DNA from: Porphyra umbilicalis
Taxonomy: Eukaryota > Rhodophyta > Bangiophyceae > Bangiales > Bangiaceae
Assembly (NCBI GenBank): GCA_002049455.2
Contig: KV918989.1
Span: 62,001-126,000, forward strand
Length of the DNA: 64,000 nt
Reading direction: 5' to 3'
Position 1 is the first letter of the stretch. Each line of letters starts with the position of its first letter. The notes below the pieces were generated by a model, which was not told the DNA's origin, did no database searches, and worked only from the letters and a program-made list of their open reading frames with translations. The position numbers and the translations under genes were made by a program. Below are positions 22,601-34,090 of the stretch, one piece after another.

Positions 22601-25600
22601 GTGTCGAAAGCCTCCTTATTCTCCAAGTTTCTTTACCTGCGTTTTTGCGACATCTTGTGCCGCGTTTTTGGTGGCACGCACCCGTTCACCCTTGTTTTTG
22701 GCGTATCTGGTGCCGCTTTTTAGCGAAACACGCCCGTCTCCCCTCGGTATTGGCCCTCCTGTTGTGGCACCGTGAGGACGACGAGCGCATGCATAATCTA
22801 GGGCACTTGGGGTGCCCCGAAAAGACTGCACTGTCAGACGGGACTAGCTCCTCCGGGGGGATCGAGAGGGGCAGACTCAGAAAAAAAAGACAACCTTTTC
22901 CCTCGTGACCCCTCTTGCCAAACCCGACCATCTTCCTGCCAGCTGTGTTCCTCGGACCCCTCCTTCGTCGAGCCCATTGTCTTCCCCGGCGCCGCCTTCG
23001 GCGGTTTCGATTCCTCACAGTACGTACGACCCGCCACGTGGCATCGCTGGTCTTACAGCCGCCGTGCTGTCGACGGGCTGCTCCAGCATCTCTGCGGAAT
23101 GGTTATCACGTTCTGAGGCGAGAAACGCACGCAGCATACCTACAAGAAGCACAACAGCCAATTTGATGCGGCGCACCGCGCGCACGCGCGTGCGCGGCTT
23201 CCGCGCATACGCACACATGGTCGGCATTGCGACTCACTGCGCAAGGCAACAACCAGAGCACTCAGGCGCGTGCAGACGGGGGGTCGGGGGCGCAGGGGGG
23301 TGTGAAGGGGAAGGGCGTTGGGAGAAGCTCTGGGGCGGAGGGGTCGCGCGGGGAAACAAAAGGGCACGACCAAATCGGGGGCGACCGTAGCGTGAGGCGC
23401 AGCCCACGAGCTCAGTCGGTCACAGCAGCCATCAGTGTGCAAGGCTGCGGCAAAAAATGCGCGCGCGCGGGACGCGCCTGATTGCCCAGGCTCGCCGACC
23501 TCGGATCAAAAACGCGCACTGGGCGGATCAAGAAATTTTCAAAGTAGCCCCACAGTTCAGATGGGTGATTTTCAATCATTGCAAGAATTTTGCGCATCTT
23601 TGCTATGACCGTTTTAGCAGGCCTTTGCAGACCATCAGGTCAGCTAGAATAACGCGACCACTGGCCAGTATGACTCGACAGGATATGGGGACATTGGCTG
23701 GATGCAAAATTCATTGTTGATATCTTTTTTTGTCGTTTAGGGACTGCAAAAAGCCCCCAGAGACAGTTTTGCGCTGTGTTCAGGCACGACGATGACACGC
23801 TTCTCATATGCTTATGTGTTCCATTTTCTGGAACAAGGGCGTCGAGTGGGTCTCTATTGCGAACGAAATATCCGCTCGCGAAAAGCTGTTGACTCGGCCA
23901 ACCTATTGCCAGGCAAAAACTTCCTGTTCTCAGGGGTCTAAGAGAATGGGATAGACTTTGGACAATCCGTTGGCGGCCAATGGCGGCTTTGGATGACCGC
24001 CGCGATCCGTGGCAGCCGCGTTCGCGGCAGCCGCCCTTCCGTCGCCCGACCGTGCAGTTTTTTCCTTGACACGACTCTGGATCAACGATGCCCAAAGTGG
24101 ATCACCAAAACCGTCGATTTCAACTCGTTTGCCCGATGTTTTTTCTCACCACCGACGGCATTGCTTTGATATAATAACGAGCAGGGAATAAATTTACCTT
24201 AAGAAAGTTCCAGGGAAGACGCATATTTTGGTGCCAGTTGCGCCGGTAGGCTCGAAAATAAAGGGCAGTGATCGATGGGTCTAGCGCAAAAAGTCCTTCT
24301 CAGCGTCGAAGTGCCCGAAGCATTACAGATCAAGTCGATCAATCGGGATCAAGTTTGCACTTGCGTGTCCGGTCGCCCTTTCTCGCCGGTGGCGGCAGTC
24401 TGTGAGCGCGCGCGCATTCCCGAGTAAGCCTGCACTCCGAAGGCCGCCAGACGCACGAGCATACATTGCGCTGGTAGGCATTCTACTGCTTCCAAAGCTC
24501 AGATGAGGCTCAGATGAGGCTCAAATGAGGCTCCCTGTCATATGGCCTGGAAAAGCGGCCGTTTTGAGGTGTCTGGGGCACCTCCTTCCAGTTTTCATCG
24601 TACGCAGCGGCCGTGGAGACCCAAAGGTGAGTGGACTGCGCGGAGTCCAAAAATATTCTCAGAAAACGCAGACGAGGCCAGAAACATGGTCACAGAGAGG
24701 CATTCGAACCAGCCCCAAATACGGGGACTCGGCTCGAATGAGGCGGCCATTTGCATAGACAATTGCCCTTTCCCTTCTAGAACCACCTGTGACAGATGCC
24801 TAGAGGCACAATTGCCCCTACCCAGCCGCGCTTTTCGATTGAGTCGGCTGACGTACAACGTGCGTCTGTTGCTTGCAGGCGGCAACACACCGCCACGCAA
24901 CGCCCACCACAAACCTCCCATCACTCACTTCTTGCCCTCCCCCTCAGACCAGCGACCCCCCCATCCCAAACCACGTGGCCCCTGCCTACCTTTTCCGCCT
25001 CACCACCTTTTCCACACGCCCTGCCAGGACTGGCGAGCGCCGGTCGTCAGCTACCCCTTGCCCCCCGTCGCCGCTGCCTCCGACACTGTTACAAGCCACG
25101 TGGCTTCGCAGTCCCTGCCGCCTTGCCCCCCGTCGCCAAGGCCTTACACGCCCGTCCAAGAAGAGCTTCTCCGCTGTCGCGGCCGCCTCGCCACTCCGTC
25201 GCCGACCGCCGGCGACGGCCACAGCGCAGCTTTCCGCGGTCAAATTGCCGGAATCCTCCATCCACCGGCGGCCGCTGCCACGGATCGAAAGACGTCCAGG
25301 GGGTGTCGGGGGGGAAGAAGGCGGAGGGGTGCCGCGCGGGAGGAAGCGATGCAAGAAGGGGGAAAGGGTGAGCTGGCGATGGCGCTTGGCGCGGAACAGA
25401 AACAGCAGGCGTCTGCGTGGTCGACCATCGATGCACAGGACTCGATCAGACTGCTCAGAATCATTATCGCCATCATCTACCAAGTAGGTCGTGAAGTCAG
25501 TCCAATTGTGAGTGATCCGTCTTTGCGTCGCTTAAGTTACAAAAAGACATGAATGAATCGCAACTTCGGCCTAACAAAAGGGCAAAAAGAACAAAGAAAA

Positions 25601-27193
25601 GTGCAGCACACTCCGTATACAAAGAATGCTCTCCTGACCGCCTTTTCTGATAAGCTTTCAGATCTCTTTTCTGATAACATGCCACGACTCTCTGCTCCAT
25701 ATCGAGAAAAATGATACGAGCATGCGTCAGGGACAATAGCACAGCGCGAGCGAGACAACCCGCTCGCTGGCAGCCACGACGATTCGCAAACCCGGCCTAG
25801 CAGTGGCAGGTGGCTGCACGGCGGTTGTTGGGCCGTCCTGCGGGTTGCCGTCCACTTGAGCCCCATGACCGGGACTGGAGCGCCCCCGCTGCCATGTTCA
25901 GAATTATGGTTATCCTGAACGGGGGAACTTTCCGTTCAGGCCACTGGTCGGCACGGCGCCTGATCAAGGGAACTCCTGTTACAAACGTTGGTCAGGTGCA
26001 CGGAGCTGATCTCGAGGTCGGACGTCAGCAGATCGCGAGACACGCACTTTCTACTCCTGTCACAGATGGCAGTGAACGAGGGCTCCCTGTACGGTAGTGC
26101 TATGCAACATCCGGTGCAAGGACCTCGATGTTGGTCGTTGGTCCCCCCCGTCGGTTGGTCGTTGGCGTTTCCCTCGGTTTGTCGTTGGCTGTTCCCTCGT
26201 TCGGTCGTTGGCTCCGCCCTAAAATGTGCGTCGCCTATCTCCTCCGTCGGTCGTCCGCTCTCCGCTCTGTCAGACGTCTGCTGCAACCCTTGGTCGGTCT
26301 TTTAACATCGTTGTCTGTCGGTCGACTGCTCGTCGGTCGGTTGGTCTTCCCTTACCTTCTCTGTCGGAATTCGGCTGCCCCATTCGATCTGCTGTTGGCT
26401 ACCCCCCGCATTGCTGTTGGCTTCCCGCTCTTTCAGACCACGGATCCTTCGTCGCTCCATTGTAATATCTCTTTCTCGCTTGGTCTCTACCTCTGTCGCT
26501 GTGACGCCAACGTTGACGCCAGCCAGCCCTACTTTCGTGCGGCCCGTGTGGTACGTGTCCTCTAGCAGTTGGGGCAGAGCGTTCACGGCTGACTCCGGTC
26601 CAAGTAAGTTGTCGTACCCGTGCTGACGAGCCCCGCGCTCGCGCTGTTGATTTCGCTGTGCTTTCCACTTCCGTAACCGCGCATGAAGGACGTCAGCGAG
26701 GTAAGGGTGCGTGCCCAGTTTTCCCACGATTTCCTTTGTTGGGTGATAAACTTGTCCAGACCATTTTCTCCCTACCATCTTCCTTCGTCCCAGTGGCTCT
26801 GTTGGGTGCCTCTTGGTTCACTTTTGGCTCCATGGCTGCCTCCTGCCCTGCTTTTCGTCGCCTGTGACGCTGATTGGCTCTCCCTTTTGATCATCAGACA
26901 TGTGGCATGCGCCAGTGCGTGCTGCAGTTCACTTCACGGTCGGGCATCACATACTTATTCAGGTACTCTCCTTGATTTTGCAGCTGCTTTCGCATCCGTG
27001 CTGCCGCAGCGGCTCTGCCGTTACTCCCTGCTCGCTGCTGTCATGTCTCTCATACTGCTACCACCTCCAGCGCGCGGGCGCCACCCCCTGCCCGCTTGCT
27101 TGGAGTTTTCCTTTCTCGAGTAGACGCGCTGAACACACTGAGTCGCTCCGCTCCTAAGAACCCTCTCCTCACTTGACTGCCTGAAAATTCCTC
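22601..27193. other. 4.6 kb without a recognised gene
   Basis: The frames here (for example 24542-25552 on + and 26302-26778 on -) have Pro/Ser/Arg-rich or low-complexity translations and no domain I recognise. The minus frame at 26778-26302 starts plausibly (MVGRKWSGQVYHPTKEIVG) and lies upstream of, and opposite to, the Harbinger transposase. It could be a remnant of the second Harbinger protein, but I see no SANT/Myb signature. Minor repeats: three 11-bp units at 24500-24532, degenerate gtcggtcgttggc words at 26130-26360, alternating CG/CA runs near 23160-23200 and 23455-23470. Confidence 0.3.
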
Positions 27194-29257
27194 ATGAACT
27201 TCAGCCAGATCATTCAGCAGCTCCCGGATTATGAAGGTCCGGACGCCGCCGTCACGGAGGTGTGCGCGGCCGCTGCTGCGGCCGGGGCGGCGTTTTTGGC
27301 AGGTGGGAATGAACAGGTGGGCCGGGCGTGTGCCCGGGTCATTGGGGATCAAAAAAAAAGGTGATAACTTCTGGTGTTCTTCATACCTGTCAGCCGCACC
27401 TGTCTACTCTGCGCGGCACCTAACGGCTCGTTTCTGCGCTCCCCTTGCCCTGTTCAGGGTACTGGAGGATGAGCCTTCAAAAGTGGAGCCCACGCTGCGG
27501 CGGCGCACGGACTGCAAGGGGCGGCGCGGGCACTCTGTGTACGACCTGATACTAAACAGCCTGCGGCGCCTGGGTAGCGGGGCGTCATATGGGTACCTGG
27601 ACGACCAGTCTCTCATGTCGGAGGAGTCGCAGAGGAACTCTTTCATGGCCTGGTTGCGCGCGGTGAGGCCGCGATTTGGTCTCCGCCTTCTTAGGCCGGA
27701 GCCCACCATTGACGAGCTCCAGGCCATATTAGACAGCTATGCAGCCCGGGTTTTTCTTGGCTGTATTGGCTGTGTGGACTGTGAAAAGCTGCTATTGAGG
27801 AACTGGCCTAGGGCTCTTGAAGGGCAATATCAAAACCTCAAGGACTCCAAGCTCGCAATCATCTCCTATGAGGCTGTGGCGGACTGTGAAAGGTACTGTT
27901 GGCACTAGATGGCGGGGTGGCTGGGGAAGAACAACGACAGGACGGTGCCGGATAACAGCCCGTTTTGTCTCGACGTGCCGGCTGGCCGGCGCAGGATGCA
28001 CCTCCCTTGCGGGTACGTCCTGAACGGTCAACAGCGAGACTGGTTTCTGTAACTTTGAGGGGACGGAGCCGATACTCGCCGGCCAATTTTTCTTTCTTTC
28101 AAATCATGCGGCCGCGACTAAGAAGCAGAAGCATGTCACGTCGTGTGAGACGAATTTACATAAGAGCATTGCCAACAACTCAGGCTATCGCTATCGGCTA
28201 TTCCATTCTGGAACCAAGTCCGCGTCCTTAGACAGCCACATGTACGTCAGCGGTTAGCTGCTGTGCTGTCATAAGCCTAAGAACCTGCAGGTTTCCGTAC
28301 ACCAGGCCTTGTCTGGACCCGATCAAGACGATATTTTCTGCCAGGACTTGATGCACAGCAGCGGCAGATGACAACTGTGGTGAGCAGCCGTATCAACCAT
28401 AACGAAGGCGCAGAGAACGCTTGTCGGCAGACGGACAAAGAAACAGGTCAAAATGTGCAGCGTTTCATGACGACCACGCCTAGAAGGACGTCACTGTAGG
28501 ACCATTGCCATGCACGACAGCTCTTGCGGACGTTCCCACCACCTCTGCCCAGAAGAACTTGGCAGTCAATCTTGCAGACGTGGCGCACACGTTGCAGCCA
28601 TGTGCTACTATTTGCTGTGAAACGGGTCGTTGATCCATCACATGGGCCAATCAGAGGCCCCCGTGAGATAGCCTTGGCTGTCCTAAAAGCTATTCCAACT
28701 TGAAATAGAAAAGCGATAGCCGCACAGCTATTCTTGGTCAGCGGAAGCCAGAAACAATTAGGTAGTTGCATTTCCATGGCCCGAAATGAAAAAGGGCTTC
28801 TTCGTCTAAAAGGTTCTGGTACATTGGACTTCAGGTGCTTTTTGGGACACGTTGTGCAACGTGGCTTGAATATGGGGATAGCATCTCATTGTTGACAATG
28901 CTCTAAGGATGTGGAGCGCTTTTTTGTAGCCTTTAGAGTCGGTTGCAGATTTTGCCTCGGGAACGGCACAAATGGGGCAACATGATCGTCGTCATTCGGA
29001 AGAGTGGGGCGTTAAACAATGATGCGGCTGTGGATGATGGATGCCCTCCCGTTCACCTTGTTTTTAATTTTGATCAGACTGCGCCTGCTGGTGACGCCCC
29101 GGCTACGGCTGGCGCCGAGCCCGGACGTCGGGCGCACACGCCTCTGCACTTGCTTCTCGCGAGCTACGATGCGGAGACCAGCAAGAACGGCTTCTTGGCT
29201 CTGAGGGGCGCTTTGACCGACCACCTCTGGAATCTTCGTGGCGAGGGTGAGGTGTAA
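27194..29257 (+). pseudogene. PIF/Harbinger DDE transposase relic, split by a MITE
   Basis: The likely start is ATG 27194 (MNFSQIIQQLPDYEG). A candidate intron 27361-27457 (GTGATAAC to TTCAG) joins exon 1 and exon 2 in phase, although exon 2 is also open upstream. Exon 2 carries the N-terminal region and the DDE_Tnp_4 block: GCIGCVDCEKLLLRNWPRA, GQYQNLKD, AVADCERYCWH, a TAG, then NNDRTVPDNSPF and AGRRRMHLP. The frame decays near 28050. After the MITE (28164-28903) the expected downstream blocks appear: DVERFF, NMIVVIRKSG and the C-terminal FLALRGALTDHLWNL, ending at 29257. In this family the protein excises and inserts TIR elements with 3-bp targets. Inactive here. Confidence 0.82.
28164..28903. 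mobile_element. Harbinger-like MITE, 740 bp, 3-bp TAA target duplication
   Basis: It begins GAGCATTGCCAACAA and its other end reads, in reverse complement, GAGCATTGTCAACAA. TAA flanks both sides (28161-28163 and 28904-28906), the usual PIF/Harbinger target form. A second internal inverted pair (around 28183-28242 and 28676-28736, both with ctattcc and gatagc words) suggests a longer ancestral terminal repeat or a nested relative. It interrupts a Harbinger transposase. No coding capacity. Confidence 0.85.
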
Positions 29258-30033
29258 AATAATGAGTGTGCCTTCCATTTTTTACCTTCCGAAATACAGC
29301 TTTTCTGGATGCCTCACGTTAAAAAAGAGAGCCGTACTCATGAAACTTTCTGCTGTCGCAGTTTTCTGTGGAGGTGGCGAATGGTGCCCACCACATGACT
29401 CGATTCGTCGGACCACGGCTGCATCCCAGCGACGCTCTTTTGCGCTGGAGAACTGAGATGCCGGCACGCAGAGAGACCGCACCCCACTCAAGAACTGCGC
29501 CGTAAATCAACTTCCTCTCTGCACGTCGCACCCACCCGTCTGAGAAGAGCCAATATACGGCTCCACAGAGCCTGTCAACCTCCAGCTCTCCTGCAGCCCC
29601 GCCGCCCGGCCACTGACGAGAGCATGGTCGCATGTCCTTCGCATGAATTGACAGAGCGGTGCGCGGGTTGACGGTGGTGGGTTGTCATTGGCGGCCTTCA
29701 AGACCCGCGGCACACTGGCAGCCACGAGACACCGGCACAGCGGGGACAGCCTTCGTTTCTGCAGATCAGGAAAAAGTGTCAGCGCTATGATCGCTTTGGG
29801 GCCCCGCGGCTTGTCAGATAGCCACCAGGGCAGCGCGAGGCTGACGATTATGTGATATGAGGGTAGCAACTATCCGCAGTTGCATAGCCTGCAACCATTG
29901 CGTGTCGGTGTGAACTCCTGTTGATCAGAGTCAGAATGTACCACTGTCACGCATGAGCGGAACCGTTTCTGCAGAAAGAATCAGACAACGCAGTATTGTA
30001 CATTGTGTTGCGGGTGACTGAAACAGAGCGCTC
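29258..30033. other. No supported gene before Copia-B
   Basis: Short frames only. The last five bases (30029-30033, cgctc) are the left target duplicate of the 21.8-kb Copia-B insertion. Confidence 0.4.
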
Positions 30034-30430
30034 CGTTGAGGCAGTCCCCCAAGCCCGCGCAGGTAAGTCGGAGTTACCGCGGACTGCCTGGATGATTCCA
30101 ATAGTTGTTATGCGGTCATTTGCTTGTTAGCTGCGCCATTGATATGCATTCCTGTATGTGTGTGATGCAATTACTTGTTCTTGTTTCTCGAGGGCAGCTC
30201 CCTTTGGAGCTGAGCTTTGGAAGATTCTTGTGGGCTCCTCGAGGGGCGACGCGATTTTTGGGGTGGTGAAAGCATGTACTCTCGAAGGGGAGGACCACTG
30301 CGCTGGTGTGGGGTGCTCTGGCAGGACGTGGCGAGAGAGGCGCAAGGAGAGGTTAAGAGCCTGCTGGCCTCGCGCGTCAGACGGCTCTCGTGTAAGTCAA
30401 CGCATTCACGCAACTCCCGCTCACTTCACA
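30034..30430 (+). repeat. Copia-B 5' LTR, 397 bp
   Basis: CGTTGAGGCAG (first base changed from T) to CACTTCACA. It is matched over its whole length by 51401-51797. Confidence 0.88.
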
Positions 30431-30585
30431 GGGTATGGGCCCAGCTCGCGCTTGATTTAGATCCGAGAGGTCGCGGGTTAGAAATTAACCACTGCTGCGC
30501 CCCAAGAGGGGGACCGAAAATTTTGCAAGAGAGCCAATTCCGAGTCGCAGGTCAGACGAGCCAAGCGCTGAGATGCTGGGAAGAG

Positions 30586-30661
30586 TGTTGAACAAGCGAT
30601 GTTGATCTCCCCAGGCCAGTCACACCGGTCATGTGGCGTAGTTGGGTTTTGACCTTCCACA
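30586..30661 (+). repeat. TRIM-related short LTR (76 bp) at the Copia-B 5' end
   Basis: TGTTGAAC to TTCCACA, preceded by a purine tract (gctgggaagag) and followed at once by a second primer site (GGTTATGGGCCCCG) and the Copia-B leader. It shares ctccccagg, tcacaccggt and tgtggc with the 86-bp TRIM LTRs in the same order. The segment 30431-30585 before it also begins with a primer site and carries gaggtcgcgggtt, like the TRIM interior. The order is therefore long LTR, TRIM-like interior, TRIM-like LTR, Copia-B leader. Confidence 0.65.
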
Positions 30662-30820
30662 GGTTATGGGCCCCGCTGTCGCATGTGGCAACCGTCATCT
30701 TCCCTGCGGTCGCTGGCGAGACGACGTTGCTGGGGTCGCGGTGTGTTCCGGCTTCGGGTGGGCGTGTTCTGTTTCGGACGTCGATAGTGCGGCGCTGTGC
30801 GGCTTCGAGGTCGTCGACAG

Positions 30821-31597
30821 TGTGGTGAGTTCTGCCCGCAAAGCCGACGGGGCACCTGCCCGTCAGAAACCCCAGCACAGGATGTGGAGCGACACAAAGG
30901 AGAAAGAACACAAACGCCTGGATCAAAGGGCGCGGAGCGCACCAGAACGCCGGAACTAACTCAAATGCAATGCTGATTTATTCGAGTACGCACGATGACC
31001 CCACAGCATACACTCATATAACCTCAGAAACAAGAGGCAGGACGTGCACAATCCCGACCCGGGAAGAGACGGTCGTAGGGGGGCCAGGGCCCGGCCGGCC
31101 ACGGTCCCTGATGCGGGGTCCTGGCGCCCTTTGCCTCGGATCAAGGGACCCCCTTCCACTGGAAACGAGATATGGTCCCCGAAATGAAGCCATCTTGGAC
31201 TAAAATTGCCCAATACATCACTAGGGACTTATCCACAGATTTTCAAGTCTCCGATGGAAGTCCTCGTGGGATATCGACAGTGGCCGAGATCTCATCTCGG
31301 CCGCGGGCTTGTCCCTGGTCAAAGGAGCTTACACAAGCTTCCAGGCCCCTCCAGGGGTCCCGGATCGAGGGGTCGCGTGGCCCCTCGTCCGCGTCAGGCC
31401 CTGCCCCGCTCGGCCTTTGGGTGAGGGGGATGTAAGCCTCGGGGGCGGCCCTAAGCCGCACCTGGCAGGCGCCCCGAAGGGGCGCCGCACACCGCTCCCT
31501 CTGGGGGGATTGCGTGTGTGCTCGCGGCCCCTCCCCCGGCTCATACCGGGAGGATCGCGTCTTCAGAGGAGAGGGGGTTTCCCCAAGATATCCGCCA
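30821..31597 (-). repeat. Gypsy-C 3' LTR (inner end approximate)
   Basis: Near-identical to 40648-41411 from TGTGGTG through the gatcgc and gaggag words near the inner end. Confidence 0.8.
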
Positions 31598-31957
31598 CCT
31601 CAGGGCCTGCGTCTCGCAGGACCGGGGCAGTGCCCGCCGGCCCCACACTGGCCAGGGAGAGCATCCGTCGACTATTTCGGCCTTGCCCCTCGAGGGACCC
31701 TCTGTAGGATACCCTTTCGGGCCGTCCCCCGGACTCCTTCGGCGCCCGGTGAGCCCCTTTAACCTGGGCTCTCAAGACGATCCCATTCGTTGGGGGGACC
31801 TGACGCCTCGGGTGTCCCGTGGGCACCCGCTTCTACACGATGTGGGACAGCGCCGAGAGCGCGTGTCCGGGGTTCGTCCCCCCTTTTCGGCGACCTCGTG
31901 GCCCGCCCGTGCGTGAGGTTGATCGGACTTCATTGGGGCCCCGTCTTGCGGGGTCCG

Positions 31958-33892
31958 ATGGCGTCGGCCGATGCGGCCCACGGTACGGCCGCCATGGCGG
32001 TCGGCAGTCGCGGCGGCGCTTTCTGTGACGTCCTCGGGGAGGAGGAGGTGATTGACGGCACCTTGGCGTCCCTCCTGTCGGCTTCTTGGCCGACTCCCGC
32101 CGTCGTTGACGACTCTCTTCGCCGGTTCCCCTGGGACTTCGGGGGGTCTTTGGTGGAACAGCGGTATGCGGTCCTTGATGGCCGCCGCATGGTCAGTCTA
32201 CGGACGACCATCCGGAAGGACTACGGCCCGTTGTACGCCATCCCCGAGGGGACGGCAACGGACTTCCCCTTTCTCCGCCGCCAGAAGGATTTTTGAGTGT
32301 GCCGGGTGCTTCGCCAATTGGCGGTGCGAGACCTCCCCCCGGAGGTGGGCGAAAAGCCCTACTTCTCTGGGGACTATTACCCTGGCACTCCCTCTGAGAT
32401 GAGGGAGGAGGACCGCGGGTTCTATGTACCCGGCGCCCTGAGGGAGTTGATAATTCGCATTTTCCTGGGCGTCCTGGTGCTCGATGAGCAGCGGGAGATC
32501 CACGACGTTCCTGTATCCCGGCGTGAGGCCCTGTATCCGATCGGCCACTTTTGGTGGGCGTCCGTACAGGTACCACACGGCATGGCCGCGCGGATGCCCC
32601 AGATGGTGGCGCTGCGTGGCAGCAATCTGATGGGAGATGTTCTCGGGGGACCCTACCATGTCATGTTGGCGACCATTTGGGCCGTAGAGGTCGCCAACGT
32701 CTTTGTCGGCAGCATCCGCCACCACGGCCACTTGTGGCGTCTTTTACTGGTCCTACAGACGGCTTTGGTTGAGCTCACGGCCGAGCGACTGTGCTCGGCC
32801 GACTTGTCTGCTCGGGACCTATTGGAGTCCGGTTTAGAGCTCCTTCGCCTCGTGAAGGAGCTTGGGAAGGAGTCCTGCCTCCTTTATGACGGGAGCCCCC
32901 GAGAGGTCTTCCGGTGCGCCAAGGGGCTTGACGACGACGGAGTCTTGGTCCTCATGGAGGGCCTTGGTGGCTTCACCCTCCCTTATGGGGGGGATGTCAC
33001 TCATGAGCTGCGTCTTCGTCCCCCAGATCGGGACCTGGACTCGGCCGGGCCGAACCGTTACGGTCCGGCGGCCCTATTGGCTTCCTTGGCGACACTGCCG
33101 CCGTCGCCTCCCGCGATCTCCACGGAGGTGCCGCAGCCGGCTACGCCCGTTTGGGGGGCGGTCTCTTGTCCCAATACCGCCCGTGGGGGTGGGCGTTATC
33201 GTCTGTTGCGTTGTACGCACCCCGAAGGTAGGTCGGTCCCCCTTATTGGGGGGCGTTCGGGTCCGCCGTTGGCGTCCCTTTGCTTATTCTCTTGGGACGG
33301 GGCCGCCCAACTGGGGACCCCTCGGCCTCTGCGGCGCGCGATGTGGGATGGCTTGGCCCGCTTCCTAGAAGAGCTCCCTCCGATCCTCACCAACGAGGTA
33401 AATCACACCCAGATGATGGCACTAAGCCGCAACTTGGTGCGGCTTCGCAACGAGATGGCCTTTATTGTGTGACGCTCTATGGGTGACCGCGAAGCGGACA
33501 TGCTGTACTCTCTGAGTAGTGCTGACTCGGTCCGCCCCCTCCTGGCGGAGGAATATGGCGCTGCAGTGGCGAAGACCAACACCTTTATGGCGGGATGTTC
33601 TATCCGACACCTCGCGTTGCCCCCGGTTCCGGCCGGGGGGGGTTCTTCGCCGGCGACGCCGCAGCGTCCGCCGTCCCCGTCCTTACACCACTACGGGGTG
33701 GGGTCTGGCTCTTCTGTTCCGACCCGCTATGAGACAGGCTCGGGTTCGGTTGCCCCGTCCCCTTATGGGGCGGGCTTGGGATCGGCTACCCCGTTCCATT
33801 GTGGGGCGGGCTCTGGTGTTGCTGTTCTGGTCCCTCATGGGACGGCGACGGGTCCCACGGCGACACCTCCGACCTTCCCGGGGCCGGGGTAG
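31958..33892 (+). pseudogene. Antisense ORF of Gypsy-C (family AS), 645 codons with two in-frame TGA
   Basis: One + frame runs from the ATG at 31958 (MASADAAHGTAAM) to 33892. It is broken only by TGA at 32294-32296 and TGA at 33470-33472, and lies opposite Gypsy-C pol, whose stop is about 200 bp downstream. After a short Ala-rich start it looks globular: LRTTIRKDYGPLYAIPEG, YPIGHFWWASVQV, AARMPQMVALRG, HGHLWRLLLVLQ, and a final Gly/Ser/Pro-rich tail with repeated GSG and GAG words after 33620. I recognise no named domain. Homology by eye to the Gypsy-A antisense ORF is good around the WWAS core. Both stops could be CGA codons changed by C-to-T. Role unknown. Confidence 0.7.
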
Positions 33893-34090
33893 TACTCGCG
33901 CGATGAGGAGCCCGGTCAGGGCTATAACCCTGACTTTGGTTCTCGCTCTGGGGGTTGGTGACTTGTCACCGGGGTTGCTTGGCACCCCTGTCCCGTGATC
34001 ATTGGTTGTGTTACGTTCAACGTCTTTTTTAAGGGAAGAAGCCGCACTGTGAAGGAGAGTGTGAGAGGGTCCCGTAGGGAATGAAGGGGC

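Noticed and set aside
23160..23475. Z-DNA-forming or regulatory alternating CG/CA runs
   Set aside because: Short runs are expected by chance in GC-rich DNA and there is no associated gene.
24542..25552. A 336-codon + frame as a gene
   Set aside because: The translation is Pro/Ser/Arg-rich without any recognisable domain, and the opposite strand is open over much of the same stretch.
32294..33472. Selenocysteine or programmed readthrough at the two TGA codons
   Set aside because: No SECIS-like structure was seen and the element is otherwise mutated; deamination of CGA is simpler.
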